Source: Unio delphinus (taxonomy: Eukaryota; Mollusca; Bivalvia; Unionida; Unionidae). From it: a DNA stretch of 64,000 bases. Positions 41,002 through 51,617 of this stretch are shown piece by piece. The translations under genes were made by a program, and so were the position numbers. The stretch's first letter is position 1. Each line of letters opens with the position of its first letter. The stretch spans positions 2,589,001 through 2,653,000 of the forward strand of contig JAQISU010000192.1 in assembly GCA_029339505.1 (NCBI GenBank), written 5' to 3'. The notes under the pieces were generated by a model. It was not told the DNA's origin. It worked only from the letters and a program-made list of their open reading frames with translations, and did not search any database.

Positions 41002-44000
41002 ACTGATACTTTAAGGAAGCATTTTTCACTGCTACCACTGCCTTGACAGCGTTGTTTCTGAAGAAATCCAAAGACAACATTTTTATAATGTCACATTAGG
41101 TTAGTTTTTCAATGTCAAATGTGTCTGTATGTGTGTTTTGTTCATTGCGTTCTTCATTGCGTAAATTAGTATTGATTTTTGTTCAACTGTATGCGTATCA
41201 ACTAAAACAATCAATACCTCTATAGAAAAACAAATGTTACCAAGAATTATATTATAAGGCTGCAAGTATACCAAAAAGTTCTTAAAGATCTTACAGTAGA
41301 AAACGCGCCTATTTATCATCGTATAATGAGTTTTTATTATGTTTCTGTTTTGCTTTTGTAACAATTGTTTGTCGTTGGTTTTTGTATTTTAGTTTCCTAA
41401 AAGCTAGCTTATGTTGACACCTCATCGCTTTGTCTCAGCGCATAGGACATAGAAGGGCACTATGTATGTATTGTCCACGCAATTAATTGTGTATGTATTG
41501 TCCACGCAATTAATTGTGTATGTATTGTCCACGCAATTAATTGTGCACTTAACCTACATAGTTTCTATATTGTGTAAATGTTACTTATATATACACACCC
41601 AGATCTGGCATATTCCGCTGTGAGTCTCCCTACTTCTGGTGGTGCTAAACTTCCTGCAACGATTGCGATAGGATCAACCTGAAATGAAAAGGTGAGAGTA
41701 ATTTTGTTTTGGGAAATTAGTCAGTGGACAGTTGTTTTGGATAATTGGGGAGATGGATCCGCGTTGATGACGCGCTCCCCGTTAGAACTCAGACAAGGCT
41801 CTGCCTGATGCTGTCAAAACAATGGTTTCAAACCGAACTCAGCAATGAATTCTGATTACGTGCCACTACCAAAAGTAAACTAATTATTTCTAGATAACTC
41901 AATAATTTATGTCGTAGTTTACATCCGAGAAAGTAATTGCGTCAGTATTAAGATGCATTTTCTGTTTGCTAATTTACAGAAACCAGGTTATTGGTACCAA
42001 GATATGATAATAGACACGCTAATAGGTACAGTGTAATACATTTTCTTTGATTGCTTTTCCTTGTCCTCGTTTCCAAATTTTACTGGAAATCTCACGTAGA
42101 GTTTGTATAAAGCAATAGTAATGGTAATTGAGGATAATGTCATTGAATTGTAGATATGAAGTTGTTTTTGTCCGTTTTACTGAAGCAAACTAAAAAGTTA
42201 GGCAGTACCGTAGCAAGTAGATTGCAACTGCCTTGCATAGCAATAAACACACTGAGTAACAAGCTGGAATGATCCGATGATGATTAATGAACCGGGAACA
42301 TGGAAAGGAGTCGAATTCAAACAGATAATTTAGTTTACAGAGCAAAGCGAAACGTAATAGATAGCCATGGATTATTTGGAACACTGTTTATATCCAGCTC
42401 CATGTTGCTTTTTTGCATTGGCTATGTTATTTGAAAATTGGAATTATCGCCAAAATAAACTGCACAAAACGAAAACAATACGCAAGAGACCTGTACAAGT
42501 TCATATTACTTATTAATGTAACCATAACAATGCCATCCACATAATGCGCACATAGTCAATGCTGTTCATTCCACCTGATATTTTTTGAGACCTCTATCTG
42601 AAGGGGGATTATCTGATTTTAGTAATCTGCTTTCATCTAAGTACAGGATTACTTTGACTTTGATGAAGACGCTATTTTGTCTGCATTTAAAAGAAAAATA
42701 TGCAACTAACAAAAAGGGTAATTAGTCTCATGTCTTTCAAAATTCTTTGCGTTTTGCATGACCATTATCTCCAGATATGTGTATTACCTGGTGCCAAATT
42801 AGTATTCAGTGTTATCTATATCCAAACGTGCCATTATATTTCATGCTGTTCTACGTCAGCAACCTCGAAAATCTGTCATAATTATGGATTATTGTTGTCG
42901 GACGTGATGGTGGTTATGTTCTCGCTGTCATTGTCAGTCTTGTTATTGTCATTGTAATTTAAATGAGAGAGATGTAAAGAGAGTAAGAGAGACCTTAATT
43001 TTATCCCTGAAGTCCTTCTCAAAGGGCAGCAATATTTCCGGCTGAAACAGAAAGGAAACAGGAGACTCAGAACCAGAGAAATAAAAGTGTTTTATATAAT
43101 TAGCACCAAAACACATTGAAGAATGATATTTCGACACTTTACACATCGAGAGAGAACGCAAACGTATGGGAAGGTTTGTCTATGCTAGTGACTCAAAGTT
43201 GGCAAACACTTTAACTAAAACACAATAATTAAAAAAAACTGGATATAAATATCTCAATGTTTTGTTTCATCTTAAAGTTATTCAGTGAAGATAGGCATTG
43301 AACAGCAAAGATAGCTTCACGATTCTGAGACGTTCCTGCCTTACTTCGTTAACATATGGTGAGGCCATTATATTCCTAACTGTAATTATTATCATTATAT
43401 ATCTTATATATTTCCTTCCTAGCTTATAATTGAAGACCAATATTAGTGTAGTTGTCTTTGCTTATATCTTTCACAACATCATAATTAAATGATTTTACAA
43501 GCAACCTGTGTAATCGTGTAAATTCATAAGGAACTTACAAAGTGAAATACAAGTCCTATCTGAGTAACGGCGAAGAACAAAACATAATATTCGATGTCTG
43601 CCAAGCCAGTGAGGAAAACGAGATCTCCTTTCTTAACTCCAAGGTTGAGAAGGGCTTTGGAAACTTGATCTGCCTGGAAAAATAAATAGAATGAAACTAT
43701 ACAAGACATACTGTTACCGAATTTTGGCAATTGATTTGGTTACTTCGTGGAATATGGTCATAAACATTTTTATATCCCATGCTATTTTGTTCATGCAGAG
43801 CAGATAAATGTAAAGAAAAATAGTTACTTAAGGACTGCAAAAAAAGATATATTTTTTTAATTGACATCTCTCTCTCTCTCACTTTAGGATCTACATAGAT
43901 GTCATGTCTGCTAATAACTTCATATGTAATCATGTTCAATACAGAAAAGGACAACATTGTTAAAACGAAAAGAGATTACTGAACAAAGTTTGGACCGTGC

Positions 44001-44309
44001 ATTAGTATAGTTTGAGTTTTCTTGAATGTTGCTGACTTTTCTTATATTCAGTTTTGCTGAACTGCGCTCATTCTAATATCTGAATCACCGACTAAAAGGT
44101 GGGTGATAGTTACATGCTTTCCAACGGGCATTACTGTTTTTGTTTTAGATAGCAATCTTTGTGTCGTATTGAGGGGGAAAGAGCCCAGACCAATGCAGTC
44201 ATCAATTTGCATAATCGCAGACACTGAAGCTTTATCATCAATGCCATTTCATTATTTTAGTCATCAATAATTTTTTTTTAACTTGCATCATTTCATTGAC
44301 TAAATATGT

Positions 44310-44396
<87 letters not shown>

Positions 44397-44634
44397 ATCT
44401 TACTCATTGGTAAACTGACACTCACTAGCAAACCAATATCAACATCTTACCCTCTTCTGCAGTTCTCCAAATGACATATTTTCATCAAATTCAGCAGTTC
44501 TGTAACCAACATGATCCGGTCTTTCTTTAGAAGCTTTCAGCAATACTTGTCCAATCGTCTTCGGACTGAGAGGTTCTTGGCATACCCCATGGTAGTAACT
44601 TAGTTTTAAGGGTTTAGTGGCAGGGCATCCATCC
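31321..44634 (-). CDS. ACSF2: ACSF2-like acyl-CoA synthetase, 12 exons resolved (both ends incomplete)
   Basis: Seen: twelve exons on the minus strand, all with AG acceptors and GT donors and all with compatible phases, joining into 467 residues: 44451-44634, 43539-43673, 42994-43041, 41599-41678, 40284-40401, 38471-38566, 35755-35927, 35032-35123, 33244-33314, 32854-32961, 32132-32280 and 31321-31468. Family knowledge: ANL enzymes activate a carboxylic acid with ATP to an acyl-adenylate, then form the CoA thioester; ACSF2 is a mitochondrial medium-chain member. The order of motifs fits: an N-terminal SYYHG with PL..T.GQ.L, an ATP-binding loop NTSGTTGQQK, DLSTLRGG, AYGCTEA, GEIFLKG..TFWGYW, GWVKIGDIGKMDE and GR..E. 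Odd: the loop has Q where P is usual before the lysine, and the hinge and following G-rich segment are divergent. The exon with the mitochondrial leader was not found, and the C-terminal lysine motif is only tentatively placed near 31.0 kb. Four long CT tracts lie in its introns. The family is clear; ACSF2 as the closest relative is likely; activity is uncertain. Confidence 0.85.
32132..32280 (-). CDS. ACSF2: ACSF2-like exon K
   Basis: The acceptor is TTCCAACAG and the donor is GG|GTAGGT. It has 49 codons plus two bases. It carries VKIVDSNGVIVPTGSEGEIF, FWGYWRDPEMT and DPDGWVKIG, typical of the region up to the ribose-binding Asp. Confidence 0.92.
32561..32609. repeat. (ATC)n microsatellite in an ACSF2-like intron
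   Basis: About 16 units of CAT. Confidence 0.95.
32714..32792. repeat. (GA)n tract, 61 bp past exon J
   Basis: About 79 bp. It reads CT on the strand of the ACSF2-like gene, a long pyrimidine run just after the donor. Confidence 0.95.
32854..32961 (-). CDS. ACSF2: ACSF2-like exon J (AYGCTEA adenylate motif)
   Basis: The acceptor is CGTACCCAG and the donor is GAA|GTATGG. It has 36 codons in phase 0. TAYGCTEA matches the ANL YGxTE motif that contacts the adenylate, with Glu kept. It ends GFSFPHAE. A 79-bp CT tract lies 61 bp into the following intron. Confidence 0.92.
33244..33314 (-). CDS. ACSF2: ACSF2-like exon I
   Basis: The acceptor is TGTTTTCAG and the donor is CAG|GTATGA. It has 23 codons encoding ILVGHLISSALKVRMREVFP and DIQ, leading into the TE motif of the next exon. 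Confidence 0.9.
33545..33787 (-). mobile_element. tRNA-derived SINE, family 1, copy d (in an ACSF2-like intron)
   Basis: The head CTCCGATGGCCTAGTGGTTA has an intact box A, and box B is GGATTCGATTCCC. The full body is followed by the ACTATAAACTGCC end. It is in the same orientation as the host gene. Confidence 0.8.
33884..33947. repeat. (GA)n tract in an ACSF2-like intron
   Basis: About 64 bp, CT on the gene strand. Confidence 0.95.
35032..35123 (-). CDS. ACSF2: ACSF2-like exon H
   Basis: The acceptor is TTTCACCCAG and the donor is GAG|GTAAGT. It has 30 codons: ITWYLGMPFELINTV and DMYDLSTLRG. 'DLSTLRGG' is the classic ANL segment before the GGAP-like turn. Confidence 0.9.
35755..35927 (-). 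CDS. ACSF2: ACSF2-like exon G
   Basis: The acceptor is TATTTTAG and the donor is AG|GTATAT. It has 57 codons plus two bases. It encodes ENVGILGPVADDVSGMLQII followed by NYDDDVCLIMAPSS and EFMEFVEKE, the part of the domain preceding the helix that packs on the acyl site. A diverged copy with the same DDD pattern is at 49659-49811 on the plus strand. Confidence 0.85.
38075..38181. repeat. 107-bp palindromic MITE-like hairpin in an ACSF2-like intron
   Basis: The left arm AGTTTATCGTGATATATACT then GTCAGTTGCCGACTCAC is matched by the complement of the right arm, which ends CCACGATAAACT, with a few mismatches. The loop is about 30 bp. Short terminal inverted repeats with no coding content suggest a miniature DNA transposon. 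Confidence 0.7.
38471..38566 (-). CDS. ACSF2: ACSF2-like exon F (ATP-binding loop)
   Basis: The acceptor is TTTATTGTAG and the donor is CAG|GTTTGC (weak). It has 32 codons in phase 0. It opens with GTTGQQKRICMTHFTLVNF, completing the signature TSGTTGxxK; the usual proline before the lysine is glutamine. The catalytic-loop lysine is kept. Confidence 0.85.
38690..39050. repeat. 37-bp minisatellite in an ACSF2-like intron
   Basis: Unit: AAACAATTCACGTTTAAAAA then TAGCATTCAGTCTGGCG. About nine units, two of them shortened by loss of the ACAATTCACG part (near 38862 and 38966). It sits about 125 bp upstream, in gene orientation, of the exon with the ATP loop. Confidence 0.9.
39240..39660. repeat. 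38-bp minisatellite in the same intron
   Basis: Unit: AGTCTTATAATACTTTGCAA then TAGTATAACCAGATATTC; eleven units with few changes, so recently expanded. It is unrelated in sequence to the 37-bp array 190 bp away. Confidence 0.9.
40284..40401 (-). CDS. ACSF2: ACSF2-like exon E (lead-in to the ATP loop)
   Basis: The acceptor is CCCTTTTAG and the donor is TCG|GTAAGT. It has 39 codons and ends in DIAVIVNTS, the first half of the ATP-binding loop, so the loop is split by an intron of about 1.7 kb that holds two minisatellites. Confidence 0.9.
40938..40999. repeat. (GA)n tract in an ACSF2-like intron
   Basis: About 62 bp, CT on the gene strand. Confidence 0.95.
41465..41548. repeat. 27-bp tandem repeat, three units
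   Basis: GTATGTATTGTCCACGCAAT then TAATTGT, three times without change. Each unit holds the palindrome CAATTAATTG. It lies about 50 bp past the end of exon D of the ACSF2-like gene. Confidence 0.85.
41599..41678 (-). CDS. ACSF2: ACSF2-like exon D
   Basis: The acceptor is CATTTCAG and the donor is GG|GTGTGT. It has 26 codons plus two bases, encoding VDPIAIVAGSLAPPEVGRL and then AEYARSG. It keeps the frame between exons C and E. It is the linker before the ATP loop, a poorly conserved region in ANL enzymes. Confidence 0.75.
42994..43041 (-). CDS. ACSF2: ACSF2-like exon C (16 codons)
   Basis: A 48-bp phase 0 exon (PEILLPFEKDFRDKIK) with acceptor TGTTTCAG and the weak donor AAG|GTCTCT. Its position and phase fit both neighbours. 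A similar 'P.ILL' exon follows the exon B copy in the inverted pseudogene, which supports its reality. Confidence 0.7.
43539..43673 (-). CDS. ACSF2: ACSF2-like exon B
   Basis: The acceptor is TTTTTCCAG and the donor is TTT|GTAAGT. It has 45 codons in phase 0. It encodes the ANL pattern 'L..LGVKKGD.V' followed by IEYYVLFFAVTQIGLVFHF. A broken copy of this exon is at 48899-49023 on the other strand. Confidence 0.9.
44318..44394. repeat. (GA)n tract, 56 bp past exon A
   Basis: About 77 bp, CT on the gene strand. Confidence 0.95.
44451..44634 (-). CDS. ACSF2: ACSF2-like exon A (N-terminal SYYHG exon)
   Basis: The acceptor is TTTAACAG and the donor is AGG|GTAAGA. The exon has 61 whole codons after one split base. 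It carries LKLSYYHG and EPLSPKTIGQVLLKAS, matching the region just after the leader peptide in ACSF2, and ends in FGELQKR, the start of the adenylation domain. The preceding exon must end with two codon bases; none was identified up to 48 kb. Confidence 0.85.
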
Positions 44635-45225
44635 CTGTTAAATGCAAGAGATATAGTTTTATTATTGTAACGCTGTGTCATTAGTTACAAAGATTCACAA
44701 TGAAACAAATAAACTTGGTCCATGCTATCTTAAAGATTGGACATCGATGACAAGTTGACAAATTATTATCATTCATACAGGTGAAAAATATTCTCTTTAG
44801 TATATAATAGTTTTACCTTGGATAAAGTTGTATACTTTACGTTATTGCGCTCATTTTTCCAGTACCCAGAGTGAATACACTATCAATTATACTAAGCAAA
44901 TATAAACAGTGTGGTCAATACCGGCGACATGATATATCTCGTATGTCTACATGCAATTAATTTTAGTTCAGCGTGAAATTATGTTTGTGACATATGTGAC
45001 TTTGTTCTTGGCCGTTGAAAATATCTCAAATTTTGCATACCTTTCTAAGGGTTTTAATGTTCTCTGTTTCTTTTCTGTCATTATTTCCTACGTAACGTTC
45101 CCTCTTCTTGTTTGAACTTGTGATGGCCGCTAACTAGAACTGGGTCATGTGCAGGCAAGATGTAGAGGGTACATTTATCAGATGACATATCACGTTATCC
45201 AAAGCTGTACAGCTCCGTTCACCGC

Positions 45226-45492
45226 TTCTGTGGCCTAGTGATTAGAGAGTCTGCAGTGGGAAGCGGGAGGTCGTGGGTTCAATCCCCAGTCGAGTCATAA
45301 CAAAAACTGACAAAAATGGTACTAACCGCTGCCTCGCTTGGCGCTCAGCATTAAGAGGGCAGTGGCAGGACTGGTCGGCCTGGTGTCAGGATAATGTTAC
45401 TGGGTGGGACATCATGCTACATGTCTGCGGCATGATGTCTCAGTGCTATACCACCATATTAACAGCCTCTCAACAGACATCGTTGCGATATG
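45226..45492 (+). mobile_element. tRNA-derived SINE, family 1, copy e
   Basis: The head TGTGGCCTAGTGATTAGAGA is followed by box B GGGTTCAATCCCC. The body contains GGACTGGTCGGCCTGGTGTC and CATGTCTGCGGCATGATG. Confidence 0.8.
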
Positions 45493-48431
45493 ACTGAAAA
45501 TATGTATGTACCTAAAAAAATTAAAAAAGTTGGAAAGGTAACGTACTATTAGATATATTTAACATTCTTAACTTTTCCTTTACTCATCATTAAGTCCTCA
45601 TGACAGCAACTTTCCCAGTCCCCCTTCCCCCACTCATTTAAATTGCAGAAATCCATATGACAGTCTATCTGCTTTTAACTCTTGAAGAAGAACGTAAATA
45701 CACGATTGTGTTGGTTTGGTTTTTCCCACTAACTAGATTGGGATATATCTTGGAGTAGTCGGACGGAGTGGAGGTACTTAGTATTGTACTTATTGCCAAA
45801 TAAACTCACCATCATAGTTATGTACCACTGTACCCTGTTTAGCGATAAAATGTCATTGATACTGGTTTGCGATTAAATGAGTACAAATATAAAATCACCT
45901 CATTGGTGATGAGATCAAAGTTCGGTTGTTAGCCTTGTGCTATATCACCGTCCTGGTGTCTTTCGTTCAACATTATTCACTGCAGTGTTAAAACTTGAAG
46001 CCATGTCGATAAAGATATATTTACCCGTAGATTCTAGTTAACTCGCTTATACGGGGTGGTTGGGTGGGTGACACAACTCAATGACAAAATGATATGATGA
46101 CAAAAACGGGAGATATTGCTAGCTAGAACAATTTGAAAACGTCTTTTAAAATCTAAATTTAAAATCCTTAAATCATGACCAAAGACTGATAAAATAACGA
46201 CATGGTAAAGAATAGGATTATAATACCTGTTCTAAAGTAAACAACGCCTCGTCTTAAGATTGACAAGGTAATATAAAAGAACATTTGCAGTATGGACCAG
46301 ACAAATTAACATATTGATAAATTGTAATCGCAACTACACATGACTTAAAAGAGATCAAAAACATGCAAGCAATTGTTAATAATCGCCATCATGTTTACAT
46401 AAACTAACTTAATTTACAGTTTGTAAAATGATATTTATTGTTAACCCCTTTTGTTTTTAACTTAAATGAAAACTGAAAACAAACGCAAAGTGGACTTATG
46501 TGGACGCATTCTCTAATTTGGATACAACCAAAGTATCCAAGTTTAAGGTGGTTTGCAATAAGCACGGTTGTTTTAATATAAAACAGGACATCTACCCATA
46601 AGTACTTATAACTTCATTGCAATGAGGAACAAGGATTCCGGTCAATATTGCTTCAACTGAATGCAGCTTTTAGATTAAATATATATTGACACTTAATTCT
46701 GATGAAAACATCGCAATCGCCGCAAAAAATAAAAAATATAAATTATTTTTATAACAGAAAGAATTTTCTTGTTGTACGGTAACGAATCAAGAATACAATA
46801 GCACACATCACCTAGGTCTGAAAAAGTGCATGTGCATCCCCTTCCTGGTGTCAACTGTCTGCACATTTTGTAAGATCATTAAACATATTTTAATTATCTC
46901 TGAAAATCACCGCGTCTTATCCAAAATATATAAAAAGTAAACAAAACGAAAATGAATCCATACAACTGGATATAGCCGTAATATACGCAGAAATAACATG
47001 TACATGTAAATAAATGATTTATATTAATTTATCACATAGTACTCTTTACATAAGTTTGTGCAATGCAATAGCTTAATATGTCGGTATGTTCATATAGGAC
47101 TTTATGTGATTCTGCCCAAGACAGTATTGCACAGTATTATCTTTACTTATTGGCCCTAACCGTGGAATGTTTCCTTATCCAGCGTTCTGGAACTTATTTT
47201 CTCACTATTACTAGGAACATTTTGGCTTTCATTTGTCGATCGATAGCCACGGGTTATTGAGATAAAGATTACTTTTGTCGGCCAATTTACATCACAGGGC
47301 TCGGTACAAATGATACTAAGGGTATCGGTCAATGGATTGAGGCCTAGGAGACCCGTAACATTGTCCCCCACCTTATGAAAAGCTGTTTTCAAACATTAAC
47401 TTGTAGGAGTAAATAAACTCATCTCTGTTTAGAGAGGAATGTGGACATATTCCGGTCTCCCGTCTGGCATAGGTTATCCAGCCACAACATGTAAAATACC
47501 TCCAATGAGCGATTTTTGTATCATGTGATTCAATTTCGACTCTAAATAAAATTTGTATATATCTATTGTTCTTTGTCAAATACCAGTATATGCAGATATA
47601 CGGTCACAAATACATTATAGTAAATCCGGTATTGTTACATACAGGAATCATTTCTTCACATAGATTGCCAACAATTGGATTGCTTAGTTGTGGAAATTGA
47701 TGTATGTGGCTCATCTAACCTAACTACAGTCAACTATGTGACGTAGTCCAGGAATTGTCTACGGATAGCATGTATTTAAACATTGTTCCTCTGGTTGCAA
47801 ATGCATGAGTGGTCAAAGAAACTGGACGACAGTAATAAACTAAATTAAAATTAGGATTAATGTATCGTATGACACGCATTATCCAATGCAATTACATGAT
47901 CATGTTCAACATTTGAAATTTAGTAAAGTGGTAGTTCTATTGTTATTCCCGCCAGAAAATGAAGAAAAAAAAAAACCTGTTCCAGACGAGGTTTTTACAA
48001 TAAATTTAATAAAACTCTTCAATGCTGAGAAACAACAAGGTTACATTTGAATACGCGTAACGCCATTGTGTTGTATTCTCATATACTGGAGACTTTGTTC
48101 TTCTTTTGAGTGATTGATTACCAGAATGAGAGGTAAATCATATTCGGTATGAGTAGAACCTCATAAATAATCCTTAGAATCTGCATGTGTATTGTTGTTG
48201 TCGTACCTCATCATTCAGCATGTGAAGTGTTTGCGGTATTACTTTGAAACAATGTGGTTCATTACTTCGTCGTATTGTTGAAAACCTGTACTTCAACCAT
48301 TTCAATTTAATCTGAGTTTCATAGCTCTGACGTTTCTTTCGCTCTTTTGTTTCTTACAGTGCCATTTTATTTTTTGTATGCATCTCATAGGACTAAGTAA
48401 CGCTAACATGTAAAAGAATTTTGGTTTGTTT
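45493..48431. other. No exon identified; should contain the 5' end of the ACSF2-like gene
   Basis: The first exon of the ACSF2-like gene (ending with two codon bases) is expected upstream of 44634 on the minus strand. No start codon followed by a good donor in the right phase stood out here. Confidence 0.4.
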
Positions 48432-48676
48432 GTTTGTTTTGTTTAACGCCATTTTTCAGCACAATATAGGCTATACATGGCGGCCAGTATTAATGGTGGA
48501 GGAAGAACCCGGACAACGCCCGGAAAGAACCACCGACCCACGAGAAGCTACTGGCAAGCTTTCTCACATAACTACATTTGCCGAATCTTAGACTCGAACA
48601 CACGCAGACAGAGGTGAGATGGCAGTGGTCCGTAACGGACAGCGCTTTAGACCACTCGGCCACTCGGGGCCCCTAG
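48432..48676 (-). mobile_element. tRNA-derived SINE, family 2, copy a
   Basis: The minus strand begins GGGGCCCCGAGTGGCCGAGT, then GGTCTAAAGCGCTGTCC (box A), and later has a box-B-like GTTCGAGTCTAAG. The body GCCAGTAGCTTCTCGTGGGT and GGTTCTTTCCGGGC ends in GTGCTGAAAAATGGCGTTAA. The same family occurs at 54733 and 63028. Confidence 0.82.
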
Positions 48677-48898
48677 AATTTTGGTATTCTATAGAATGTG
48701 TGCAACGTTACAAGCAGAAAGCGTTTTCAAGAAAGGCAAATTTCAGACTCGGTTTGCACAGACGTATTGCAGAATTAGGGAGTATCACTTTAAAGACACG
48801 AGATTTCATGTGGATCTCGACAAGGTGTAATTTATCTTTAAAACAATGTGTCATGTAGAGGTTACAATAATGTATGATTTATTTCTTATCGTTGCCAG

Positions 48899-49812
48899 GT
48901 AGATTCCGCATCATGTGTTCTCTTAAGCCTCGGTTCGACCTTAATTTCTAACTGACGTGTTGGACATAGAATACTTTGTCATGTTCATTGCCATCACACA
49001 AATTGGATTATTATTTCACTACGTAAGTATTTAGGTAGTTCTACTGGAGACAGACTATATTCATCCATATTGAAACCCGTCATATTCATTAATAATTGGC
49101 TTGATCAATTTATCTATTTTAACTGGATTTCATTCAGCATTCAGCCAATTCTATTAGATGTTGACAATCGAACATTCCATAAAGTACTGATCTCATCCAC
49201 TATAAAGAACAGTTTATTTACATGTATACACATCTTGAACATTCTTTGTTTATTGACGATGTTCGTCTCTAATGCGTGTCATTAGTATGATCTCTACATG
49301 GTTGAATACTGTCTGAATTTGGACACCATCTGTGATTGGGGGCTTTGTAACTGTGTAGAGTACATTTTAGGTCATCATTGCAGCTAAGTGTAGGTTTGTA
49401 AAACTTGGTCGCCTTGAATATAATAATTCCATCAGAATGCATACATATTCAAGGGCGATAATCATCATCCACTTAATCATTTACTTTTACTTTTTACCTA
49501 TGCCGAAACAAACGCCATTATATAAATGGAACCATGTACTACCATATTTATTTTCACCAATCCATTCGCAGACGACATGGTATTCCGTCATCTTTAGTTA
49601 TGAAAAGAGTTGCTTATTTAATTCAACAAGTGCATGATATTCCTCTGTGCGTACAGACAGACGTACCAGGATCATTGACGACATGGTATACCTTGATGTT
49701 CTGCGGTCCATTTACTATGTCGATGATGACATCACCATGATCCTTACACAATCAAAATTTGACATGGACGACAAATCAACTAAGGGTTTACTGAGATCTT
49801 TCATAACGAGAG
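48899..49812 (+). pseudogene. Inverted, broken copy of the ACSF2-like gene
   Basis: Four exon remnants follow the order of the intact gene but on the other strand. 48899-49023 resembles exon B: after VDSASCVLLSLGSTLISN there is a stop and a frame change, then LDIEYFVMFIAITQIGL, with donor TAC|GTAAGT kept. About 49144-49189 resembles exon C (PILLDVD...). About 49568-49655 looks like a degraded exon F with no recognisable GTTG loop. About 49659-49811 resembles exon G (DDMVYLDVLRSIYYVDDDIT), ending at a GTAAGG donor. Exons D and E are not seen, and no continuation past exon G was found. The stop, frameshift and lost ATP loop make this a pseudogene. It arose by inverted duplication rather than retroposition, because intron-like gaps and splice sites remain. 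Confidence 0.7.
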
Positions 49813-49973
49813 GTAAGGGATCTTTGATTTTATACAAATTCCAACTTAAATAAAGAGATTGTAAATACATTGATTGTTATTTTTTCAAAATTTAAAATGG
49901 ATATCTATTTTAGAAACTGTTCTTTGGGTAAAATATAACACAGTCTTTTGTCTTGTTGAATTGGATGTTTATT

Positions 49974-50091
<118 letters not shown>

Positions 50092-50458
50092 GTTGATGTT
50101 GTTCTATGTTCACACTTGTTGTTTGGTGTCGATGAATGAAAGAAAGTGAAAAGGATAGAAAAAACAGTATTTGCTTAAAACATACTGAAGTACTGCAAAA
50201 CTGAGTTAAACAATATATCAGTTATATAGAGTCAGTAATCAAATATGATGTGTGGAGCAATTATCATTGTTGTATTTATTGCGTGACCCATTCAAATCTT
50301 AAGTCTCTATTATTTTTGTTTTGTATATCTATATATGTACCACTAAGAAAGTATTGATAGAATATATGCAGAAAATCCCGTTCAGCTGCCGCAAACTAAG
50401 AAATATTTGGAAATCAGTAGTAATCTAAGAAACCGTTTGAGCTTTTAAAATTAAAGGC

Positions 50459-50460
<2 letters not shown>

Positions 50461-50511
<51 letters not shown>

Positions 50512-50562
50512 GTGTGTATATGTGTGTGTGTTTGTGCTTGTGTGTGTGTGTGTGTGTGTGTG
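50461..50562. repeat. (TA)n(TG)n compound microsatellite
   Basis: TA for 35 bp, then interrupted TG runs. Confidence 0.9.
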
Positions 50563-51110
50563 ATCTGAAATGGGTAATGATATAATATTACATTTATGAA
50601 ACGAGTTGAATATTATCCAGCATTTACGAGCCTTGATGAGGAAAAATGGACATTATTCAACGAATTTTATAAATGAAATATTAAATAATTACCAATTTGT
50701 TATTCCTATTATCACATAGTTTTTTTTCCAGTGGAAATGATTTAGATAAAAAGAAGAACGAATAATTTCGTTCATTCTGACAGACGGTGTACCTTTCATT
50801 TTTGTGGGCATAAAATATAGTTGCTTAATGCTTAACTGTATATCTAAATAAACCCCTGCGTGGGTAACATATCCATATTCAGACAGTAAAAATTATTTTG
50901 CCTCAGTTTCCTTGCGCGAATAGTGTTCATTCAAGACAAAACATTCCAGAAGGCGGGGTTAGAAATGTTTTCCCACGATCCCAGCCATTAAAGAGGATGC
51001 TGCAAAATAATTTCATGGGCACCCATCAGAATCACATAAAATGATATTTTAACGTATGGTAATATCGAAAATTTGAGCTTCACATTCTACAGGAAAGCTA
51101 TACCTACAAT

Positions 51111-51113
<3 letters not shown>

Positions 51114-51200
<87 letters not shown>
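51114..51200. repeat. (TA)n microsatellite
   Basis: About 43 units. Confidence 0.95.
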
Positions 51201-51204
<4 letters not shown>

Positions 51205-51617
51205 CATACGTCATTTTAGATAAATATCATTGGCATTTAGTCTTTGCAAGTGGAGTTCGAAAACGATATTTGCAGAATGTGACCTATGCAAAAGCTTAAA
51301 TGCAAACATATTTGGGTATGCGTGCTTAATTGAGTATGGTATACCTTGAGTCCGAACAACTATAATTCTGTCGTTTTAAAGCTAATATTTTCAGATAAAT
51401 CTATATGATCATAGTACTTATCTGTTTGATAAGAATAAAATAGTTAACTCCCCGAACCGCCTAAACTTGTTCCAGATACATTTCCAAATAGTTGTGAACA
51501 AAAACTGCACTTCTGGAGCAACTTGTAACCCCTCTTTCCCTTTTTAAATACATGCCCCCATCACTACCTCAAGCGGTTATTATAAGATGTTTCTTTTGAT
51601 CATTTATTACTAAAGAG

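Noticed and set aside
47156..47579. Two adjacent minus-strand frames upstream of the ACSF2-like gene, considered as its first exon
   Set aside because: No donor in the required phase and no mitochondrial-leader character.
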